A DNA stretch of 64,000 nucleotides, taken from the NCBI GenBank assembly GCA_022647565.1, contig JALCLA010000003.1, positions 186,001 to 250,000 on the forward strand, written 5' to 3'. Positions 58,433-64,000 of this stretch are shown in pieces (the first letter of the stretch is position 1; each line of letters starts with the position of its first letter). A model generated the notes under the pieces. That model saw only the letters and a program-made list of their open reading frames with translations, did no database searches and had not been told where the DNA came from. Position numbers and translations under genes: made by a program. This stretch comes from Chiayiivirga sp. Its GTDB lineage: Bacteria; Pseudomonadota; Gammaproteobacteria; Xanthomonadales; Xanthomonadaceae.

Positions 58433-58463
58433 CGGTATGTCCGGGCTGATCCCGGACATACCG
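58433..58463. terminator. Strong hairpin between the two beta-helix genes
   Basis: CGGTATGTCCGGG-CTGAT-CCCGGACATACCG: a thirteen-pair perfect stem with a five-base loop, midway between two convergent stop codons. Probably a bidirectional terminator, though there is no T tract. Confidence 0.65.
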
Positions 58464-58510
58464 CGTAGTGGATCGAGGCGGCCCTCAGAGTGCGAGAGTC
58501 AAACGGCCGA

Positions 58511-59941
58511 TCAATCTTCAAATCCGTCGGCGAACACCTTGTCTCCCAGACTCTCGTACGCGCCGGCATCGCATCGCGCCAGGCCATCATCGTTTCCGTC
58601 CTGCGGACGAGCGCGACCCCGCGCGTCGGTACCGAGGCAGCGACCTGAGTCCGCTCCGTCGACGACAGGGCTGCCAGGCCCAAATAAGACGACCGGCATC
58701 AACTCGCCGTCGTCCACGCCCAAGACGTCGAAGCCCACGGCTGGCGTGATTCCGGGCAGTGCGACATTGCAACTCGTGTCGCCCGACCGCACATAGTTGC
58801 CCGTCGCGATCGTGGCAATGGCGCCGAGCGAACATCCGGGACCGGACCCTGCCGTGACGTCTCCCATTACGCTGTTGCTCCATTCACGGATCGTCGAAGT
58901 AAACGCAACGGCATGTCCTCCCGTTTGCGCGGAGTTGTCGTGGAAGGTCACGTGGCGAACGTCCATACGGCTACCCACGGTGAACAGGGCGCCTGCCGTC
59001 GACTCAGCCTGATTTCCGGTGAAGGTCGTGTTGTGCACCGTTAGGTTGGCGGCGTCGGCGCCGTCGTTCCCGCGTACGAGGGCTGCACCGGCTTGCTGCG
59101 CACGGTTGCTGCCGAAGAAGTTTCGTTCGATCTGAATCGTGCAGGTGGTGCAGTCCAGGCTCAGCGCGCCGCCGACGCCGTACGCCGACGCAACGGTATC
59201 GGGCATGGCCTGGTTGCTGACGAAGACGCTGTCGCGGATTGTGATCGTGCCGGGCAATGCGAGCGTGGACTGGATCGCGCCGCCAATGACGGAACGGCCG
59301 TTCGTGATGTTGTCGATGAAGTAGGACGACTCGACGTGCAAGGGGCCACTTCCCGCAACTGCGCCTCCCGCGGCTGTGCCGTTACTGATGGCGATGGCGC
59401 CGTTGCCCTGAAAGATGCTGTCGACGATCGTTACCGGTGCCAAGGACGGCCATGAGATTGCGCCTCCACTCGCCGTGCCGCCCGCGGCGACTACCGCTAC
59501 GCATCCCGAGAAGGTCATGCGCTCGATCACGAGCGCGCTAGCGCCGCCGATGCCTTCGCCCCCGACGCAGCCGCCCCGAATATCGGCGCGACCCTGCATC
59601 AGCGTAAAGCCGCGCAGTGTCAAAGCGCGGTTGGTGCGCAGCAACGGGAAGGCATTGCTCGGGTCGAAGGGCATAACAACGGGCTGACGATCGCGTCCGT
59701 CGATTTCGGCTTCCCGTGTCAACGCCGGCAGCGCACCGAACAGTTCGATCGTGCCTGAGAGAGGAAACTGACTACCGAACTCGATTCGATGCGGAGGCGA
59801 CGTCGCCGCGTTCGCATCGAGAATCGCTTGGCGGAGCGAGCCGGGGCCGTCGTTGTCGATCGTGGAGACCGTGAACAGGGCGGCGTTGGCGTTCGTGGTG
59901 ACGAGCGCGAGAAATGATATGACGGGTAGGCGCGAGTACAT
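58511..59941 (-). CDS. Secreted beta-helix-like protein with DGFED tail
   Basis: 476 residues from ATG 59941 (GGAG upstream). A signal peptide (about 1-21) is followed by TVSTIDNDGPGSLRQAILDA, the CSLREAI-type opening of CSLREA/choice-of-anchor Q proteins. Beta-helix coils follow (GGAISWPSLAPVTIVDSIFQ, GGALSLDC, NSAQTGGHAVAF). The end is SPVVDGADSGRCLG, CDAGAYESLG and KVFADGFED. It is convergent to a related gene and divergent from a lipoprotein gene, with a copy of the TGTCCGGATC motif upstream. Confidence 0.8.
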   Translation of the reverse strand: MYSRLPVISFLALVTTNANAALFTVSTIDNDGPGSLRQAILDANAATSPPHRIEFGSQFPLSGTIELFGALPALTREAEIDGRDRQPVVMPFDPSNAFPLLRTNRALTLRGFTLMQGRADIRGGCVGGEGIGGASALVIERMTFSGCVAVVAAGGTASGGAISWPSLAPVTIVDSIFQGNGAIAISNGTAAGGAVAGSGPLHVESSYFIDNITNGRSVIGGAIQSTLALPGTITIRDSVFVSNQAMPDTVASAYGVGGALSLDCTTCTIQIERNFFGSNRAQQAGAALVRGNDGADAANLTVHNTTFTGNQAESTAGALFTVGSRMDVRHVTFHDNSAQTGGHAVAFTSTIREWSNSVMGDVTAGSGPGCSLGAIATIATGNYVRSGDTSCNVALPGITPAVGFDVLGVDDGELMPVVLFGPGSPVVDGADSGRCLGTDARGRARPQDGNDDGLARCDAGAYESLGDKVFADGFED

Positions 59942-60006
59942 TCTGGGCTCCAGAAGGAAAGAAGTGCAGGCGTGCGCGACTCGTCGCGACGCCATCCTCG
60001 CCTTCC

Positions 60007-60032
60007 ACAGCGGAGAGCGCGTGATCCGGACA
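60007..60032 (-). promoter_or_regulatory. Candidate ECF promoter, copy B
   Basis: On the - strand TGTCCGGATC (60032-60023), 13 bases, TGTG (from 60009). It is 65 bases before the start of the second beta-helix gene. Together with copy C it forms a ten-base inverted repeat across about 50 bases. Confidence 0.6.
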
Positions 60033-60082
60033 GCGAATCTCAAGGCCGGACCTGGGTGATCAGAGTCTCTCCCGGGCAGAAA

Positions 60083-60108
60083 TGTCCGGATCGTGTGCCG
60101 TCCCGTGT
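60083..60108 (+). promoter_or_regulatory. Candidate ECF promoter, copy C
   Basis: TGTCCGGATC (60083-60092), 13 bases, TGTG (from 60106). It is 79 bases before the lipoprotein start codon. Confidence 0.6.
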
Positions 60109-60187
60109 GCTGGTCGAAGAAGTGAGCCGAGGATGCTTTGAGCTCCTCGCGATCAACCTATTCCAGCGACGTGATGGGACCCAAACG

Positions 60188-60763
60188 ATGAAAGCGAAGA
60201 AATCAGGCCTTGTTCTGCTCGCTGCCCTTCTGCTGGCTGCGGCCGGCTGCGGTAGCGATGCGAGTGCCCCGGAATCGCCTGATGCGCCAGTCCAACGCAG
60301 TGTCGCTACTTCCTCCGATGAGCCATCTCCCTCGGGACTGCCTGAGCTACCCGAGAGCTACCGCAAGCCGCTCATGCGTGCCTTTGCCCGCGCGGACAGA
60401 GCCGAGAATCCGACCATGGCCTGCACGTCGGTGATCGGCCGAGCAGCGAGTAATCCCGCGCCCGCCGGAACCGCGCCCGACCCGGAACGGCAACGCGTCT
60501 TCGAGCTTTGCTACGTCGATGTCGGCGCCCGCTACATCGAAGCGTTGCTCGCACAGGTCAGGGACAAGGCCGCGACGCAGGAGGACAACTGCGCCAGGAT
60601 CGCGTCATACGTGGTCATCGCACGCGGTAGCCTCGGCACCTTCGCCGGTAACGTGCAGTTGGACCGAGTGGTCCTCGACGAGCGTCTGCTGGAGCGCGTC
60701 CTGCCTGAGATGAAGGCCAGCTGTGAAGGTCAGATCGAGGTTCTCCGCGGCCATCGTCAATGA
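60188..60763 (+). CDS. Predicted lipoprotein
   Basis: 191 residues. A type II signal peptide ends in LLLAAAGC (lipid-attachment Cys21), followed by a disordered Ser/Pro-rich linker (about 22-55) and a helical domain (about 60-190) containing four cysteines (CTSVIG, ELCYVDVG, EDNCARI, KASCEGQ). These may form disulphides in the periplasm. No family recognised. It faces the kinase gene convergently and diverges from a beta-helix gene, with a shared motif in its leader. Confidence 0.75.
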   Translation: MKAKKSGLVLLAALLLAAAGCGSDASAPESPDAPVQRSVATSSDEPSPSGLPELPESYRKPLMRAFARADRAENPTMACTSVIGRAASNPAPAGTAPDPERQRVFELCYVDVGARYIEALLAQVRDKAATQEDNCARIASYVVIARGSLGTFAGNVQLDRVVLDERLLERVLPEMKASCEGQIEVLRGHRQ

Positions 60764-60767
60764 CCAA

Positions 60768-60783
60768 GGCGTCCGGTGACGCC
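60768..60783. terminator. Short hairpin between the lipoprotein and kinase genes
   Basis: GGCGTC-CGGT-GACGCC, a six-pair stem in the 32-base gap between convergent stop codons. Possibly a bidirectional terminator; weak. Confidence 0.35.
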
Positions 60784-60795
60784 CTGTGGTTCTGA

Positions 60796-63246
60796 TCAGT
60801 CCGCGCCATCGGAGGCAGGCGGGTCAACGAGACGCTGAAGCGCATCCATGTCGACCCGAACCGTGTCCGCAACAACACCCAGCGACTGAGCGGTATCACG
60901 TACTCGCGTCAATTCGGCGCGGGCCGCCGACAGGTCGCCGCGCGCATGCGCCAAGGTGCCACGCAGCACGCCTTTCCGTAGCTCCAGTGCGACCGGAAGT
61001 CCTCCTCGCTCGAGCGAGTCGAGCGTCGATGTGGCGGCCTCGAGGCGGCCAAGTCCAATCAGCGCCTCGGCGCGAGTCGCCTGCAGTGATAGCGTCAGTG
61101 GGCTGGACTCGCCCGCATGCGTGCGTGCCATTGCCTCGGCCTCTTCGACCAATGGCAGCGCGGCTCCCGCCTTCGAGTTTCTGAGCAGGGTACGGGCATA
61201 GTTGCCGATGAGCGCGGCCGTTGCCGCCGACGGCCCATAACCCTCGCGCCGCAGAGCAAGTGCGGAAGCGAAGGCGCGTTCGGCCTGCTGCATGTCGCCT
61301 TGGCGAAAGTGCGCCGCGGCGAGATTGTTGAGGGTGTTCAGTGCATCGTTACCGCGATCCATGTGCAGCGTTGCCCAGGTGCGCATCGCCTCCTGCGACA
61401 CCGCGATGCCTTCATCGAAGCGCCCGGCCTGGATATAGGCAGCGCCAAGATTGGTGTAGAGCACGGCTGTCTCGAAATGCTCCGGACCGGAGCGCTGCAG
61501 TCGCAATGGCAGCGCCGCCTCCAGTGTCGCGACGCCCGCGGGCACATCGCCGCGCTGGCGCTCGAGTTGCGATTGCAGCATGCGACTCACCAACAGCACG
61601 TCACCGTGTCGCGGAACGTCGGTCGTCCAGAATGCCTGCGCCTGCGCGAGCAACTCTGCCGCCTCGTCCGAGCGGCCCATGCGATGCAGCGTCTCGGCCA
61701 GCGTGAAGCGGACGTCCGCCGCGGCGACCGGATCGGCGATGGCCGTCTCGTGCCCCAACCAGCGCTCGAGCAGCGGGGCTGCACCGGCGTAGTCGTCGAT
61801 GTAAAAATGCAGCTCACCGAGCGCCTTCAAAACTTCGGCCCCGGTCGCAGGGTCCGCCGCGAACCCTGCGTCGACGCGGGCGGCAGCTTGATCCAGGACC
61901 TGTTTGGCGGTGAGGGGCGCACCGGCGCGCGCCTGCTGGGTTGCATCGCGGAACATGTGTGCCAGGTAATCACGCACGGCTTTGCTGCGCGATGCTTCGA
62001 CTTGCGCGATATCACGCTCCCTCGCGGCTTTTCTCTCGGCCATGCTCACGGCCGCCAATGCCACGAGAAGACCCATCACGAACACGAGTGACACACTCGC
62101 GCCAACCCAGTAGCGCCTCAACATACGGCGAACGCGGTAACCCCATGCATCACCACGAGCCCGCACGGGTTGCAAGCAACGGTAGTTGTCGATGTCTTGA
62201 CGCAACGCCTCGACCGATGCGTAACGAGCCTCAGGCTCGGGTCGAGTCGCCTTGTGGACGATGGCGTCGAGATCGCCACGCAGTCGTCGTGCGGCTTCGC
62301 CCGTCGCCTTCGTGCTCGGCGCGGGCGGCGGGCCGGCGATCGACCGCTGTAGCATGGCCATCGTCCCCTGACGCACGAGGCTTCCCCATGGCGGTTGCCC
62401 CACGAGCAGCTCGTGTAGCAGCAGACCCAGCGCGTAGACGTCGGTCGACGTGGTTTCGGGCTCGCCGGCCAGTTGCTCGGGCGCCGCGTATTCGGGTGTC
62501 AGTCGATGGGTCCGCGTGACTGTCTCTTTGGAGTCCGTGTCGTCGATCATCCGCGAGATGCCGAAGTCGAGCAGTGCAACGCGGCCATCGTCGCGCACCA
62601 GGATGTTCTGCGGCTTCAGGTCGCGATGCACGATGAGATGACGATGTGCGAAAGCCACTGCGTCGCAGACCTGTTGGAACAAGGTCAACCGCGCGTCGAG
62701 GTCCAGCGCATGCGCCTTCGCGTGGGCGGCCAGCGGCGTACCGGCGACAAACTCCATCACCATGTACGGACGACCGCTGGGCGTGCTGCCCGCATCGAGC
62801 AAGCGAGCGATCCCCGGGTGATCGAGGCGAGCGAGCAGACGTTGCTCGCGAAGGAATCGCGGAATGTCGCCAGGCTCGCCATCCCGCAGAAGCTTCACGG
62901 CGACCTGTTGATCGAACTGTCCGTCGTTGCGAATGCCCAACCAGACGTCACCGCTACCACCCCGACCGATGCGATGTTGCAAGGTCCACTGACCCAGTTG
63001 CATGCCCGTCTCGGTGGCAGGGAGCGCTTCGGCGACCGGGTCTTCGAGGTAGCCGTCCGACGAAGCGATGGCGACCAGAAGTTCCATCACTTCCTGACAC
63101 AGGGCCATATCGTCGCCGCACGCGCGTCGCACGAAGGCTTCGCGCACGGACTCATCCTGATCGAGCGCCTCATCGAGTAGAGCCTCGATTCGCGCAAAAC
63201 GCCGTATCGCCGCTTCGTCCACGAAGCGTTCCTCAGCGTGTCGCAT
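60796..63246 (-). CDS. Serine/threonine protein kinase with TPR repeats
   Basis: 816 residues. An N-terminal acidic helical region (about 1-80) precedes a Hanks-type kinase domain (about 85-350): P-loop IGRGGSGDVW, Lys in VAVKLLRD, catalytic HRDLKPQNIL, DFGIS and APEQ, all intact. One membrane span (VGASVSLVFVMGLLVALAAV, about 380-400) separates it from a region of tetratricopeptide repeats (about 440-790) outside the membrane, probably periplasmic. The ATG overlaps the end of the ECF sigma gene by 14 bases. It probably phosphorylates that sigma factor, as in known kinase-ECF pairs. Confidence 0.9.
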   Translation of the reverse strand: MRHAEERFVDEAAIRRFARIEALLDEALDQDESVREAFVRRACGDDMALCQEVMELLVAIASSDGYLEDPVAEALPATETGMQLGQWTLQHRIGRGGSGDVWLGIRNDGQFDQQVAVKLLRDGEPGDIPRFLREQRLLARLDHPGIARLLDAGSTPSGRPYMVMEFVAGTPLAAHAKAHALDLDARLTLFQQVCDAVAFAHRHLIVHRDLKPQNILVRDDGRVALLDFGISRMIDDTDSKETVTRTHRLTPEYAAPEQLAGEPETTSTDVYALGLLLHELLVGQPPWGSLVRQGTMAMLQRSIAGPPPAPSTKATGEAARRLRGDLDAIVHKATRPEPEARYASVEALRQDIDNYRCLQPVRARGDAWGYRVRRMLRRYWVGASVSLVFVMGLLVALAAVSMAERKAARERDIAQVEASRSKAVRDYLAHMFRDATQQARAGAPLTAKQVLDQAAARVDAGFAADPATGAEVLKALGELHFYIDDYAGAAPLLERWLGHETAIADPVAAADVRFTLAETLHRMGRSDEAAELLAQAQAFWTTDVPRHGDVLLVSRMLQSQLERQRGDVPAGVATLEAALPLRLQRSGPEHFETAVLYTNLGAAYIQAGRFDEGIAVSQEAMRTWATLHMDRGNDALNTLNNLAAAHFRQGDMQQAERAFASALALRREGYGPSAATAALIGNYARTLLRNSKAGAALPLVEEAEAMARTHAGESSPLTLSLQATRAEALIGLGRLEAATSTLDSLERGGLPVALELRKGVLRGTLAHARGDLSAARAELTRVRDTAQSLGVVADTVRVDMDALQRLVDPPASDGAD

Positions 63247-63823
63247 GTCCGTCCTCGATCGTAAGGGCGGATTCGCCCAGCTCGCGATAAAGCCACGCCC
63301 GCGCCTTCAGCCAGTCGCGGCGCACGGTCCGATCGGTGATCCCAAGTGCATCAGCCGTCTCGACTTCGCTGAACCCGGCAAAGAAGCGACACTCCACGAC
63401 ACGGGCCAGCCGGGGACTCAAGGATGCGAGGCGCTCCACGGCATCGCTGACCAGCAGGATCTGCTCGTCGTCGGCATCGATGCCGACGAGGTCGTCATTC
63501 AGCTCCACGAGCTCGACACCGAAGTTGCGCTTGGCCGTGCGCCGCGCGAGGACGTCGTTCACCAGGACCTGCCGCATCGCCAACGCCGCCGTGGCGAGAA
63601 AGTGCTGTCGATCCTTCCAGCCGTGCGAGCGATGCAATTTCAGCCACGCCTCGTTGACCAGCGCGGTAGTGCACAGCGTCCCGCCGGCGCGCGCACGGAA
63701 ACGCTCGCGCCGAGCGATGCCGCGCAGATCGGCATACAGCACGCCCACCAGCATCTCCAAGGGCGTGGCCTCGGCTTCAGCGGCCTCCATAGTGTTTGGA
63801 ACATCAAGCTCAATGGACATCAT
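63233..63823 (-). CDS. ECF-type RNA polymerase sigma factor
   Basis: 196 residues of the Sigma70_ECF group (PF07638/TIGR02999-like). Region 2 spans about 25-95 (LYADLRGIARRERF, TTALVNEAWLKLHRS) and region 4 about 125-190 (RLASLSPRLARVVECRFFAG followed by FSEVETADALGITDRTVRRD). There is no anti-sigma gene; the neighbour is a Ser/Thr kinase, typical of sigma factors activated by phosphorylation. Likely targets are the nearby genes sharing TGTCCGGATC-N13-TGT. No copy of that motif was seen upstream of the sigma gene itself within the window. Confidence 0.9.
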   Translation of the reverse strand: MMSIELDVPNTMEAAEAEATPLEMLVGVLYADLRGIARRERFRARAGGTLCTTALVNEAWLKLHRSHGWKDRQHFLATAALAMRQVLVNDVLARRTAKRNFGVELVELNDDLVGIDADDEQILLVSDAVERLASLSPRLARVVECRFFAGFSEVETADALGITDRTVRRDWLKARAWLYRELGESALTIEDGHATR

Positions 63824-64000
63824 TGAAGTCTCGCACAGCTACTGATCGGGTCGAGCATCCCCGGCCGTTGCAGGGTTCTCCTCGCTGGGAGCCCGTGGCA
63901 CTCTTGTCGACCACAAGCATAGGTGAGTGCGAACATGAGTTCATTTCATTGGCACCCGCTCCGGCGCGCGCAGGACTTCATCCGTAGCGAAGCGGCCGGC
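63824..64000. other. Region upstream of the ECF sigma gene
   Basis: 177 bases to the window edge. No gene, repeat or recognised promoter was found here. Confidence 0.5.

Noticed and set aside
58433..58463. The TGTCCGG in the intergenic hairpin as another promoter-motif copy
   Set aside because: It reads TGTCCGGG, is part of a perfect stem between convergent stop codons, and is not upstream of any gene.

Overview
The window looks like a GC-rich gammaproteobacterial chromosome, most likely of the order Lysobacterales (Xanthomonadales). Reasons: guaB-guaA-tadA, divergent ppsA/ppsR, the YkgO-type L36 protein, the aguA-aguB polyamine pair, two-component-propeller and 7TM cyclic-di-GMP enzymes, and secreted proteins ending in DGFE. 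The family cannot be fixed from the sequence alone. The window contains a near-perfect chromosome-dimer resolution (dif) site at 37734-37761. Motifs of the FtsK-orienting type GGGNAGGG lie on the + strand to its left and on the - strand to its right, so this is very probably the replication terminus region.

Layout. 1-7.3 kb: guaB (5' cut off), guaA, tadA, a DUF2721 gene, orn and a large propeller-GGDEF sensor. 7.3-12.3 kb: a small secreted protein, ppsA and its regulator ppsR, a DUF1249 gene, and a tRNA-Ala/tRNA-Glu operon. 12.3-24.8 kb: an apparent oxygen-responsive block. It holds a DUF2249 gene, an NnrS-like membrane protein, a chorismate mutase-UbiT fusion, the deoC-deoA-deoB-deoD nucleoside operon, and facing them a leftward run of PLP decarboxylase, ubiD, ubiU, ubiV and cdd. 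Five FNR/ANR-type boxes (TTGAT-N4-ATCAA class) sit at the heads of these transcription units, one of them inside the linker of the chorismate mutase-UbiT fusion. The block would let the cell make ubiquinone without oxygen and break down nucleosides under the same control.

24.9-32.2 kb: a copper-resistance block (CopL-like protein, TolC-like lipoprotein, Tat-exported multicopper oxidase, Cu-ATPase, and a translationally coupled ATP-grasp protein). 32.2-37.7 kb: pirin, an extradiol dioxygenase, an acyl-CoA dehydrogenase and a 7TM-GGDEF enzyme. Beyond dif, 37.9-50.1 kb: a response regulator with a degenerate GGDEF, rpmJ, a DUF1501/DUF1800 pair, agmatine deiminase and N-carbamoylputrescine amidase, a TraB-family protein, a REC-PAS-GGDEF-EAL protein and exonuclease I.

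50.2-53.5 kb is a broken junction: a truncated membrane-protein gene, an AT-rich scrap, an IS21-family element, and the 3' remnant of an FTR1 iron permease. 53.5-64 kb is accessory: a beta-barrel-like protein, small unknowns, chromate transporter ChrA, two secreted beta-helix-like proteins with DGFE tails, a lipoprotein, a TPR-containing Ser/Thr kinase and an ECF sigma factor. The two beta-helix genes and the lipoprotein gene share an upstream motif, TGTCCGGATC-N13-TGT, at identical internal spacing. This is a candidate promoter for the neighbouring sigma factor-kinase module.
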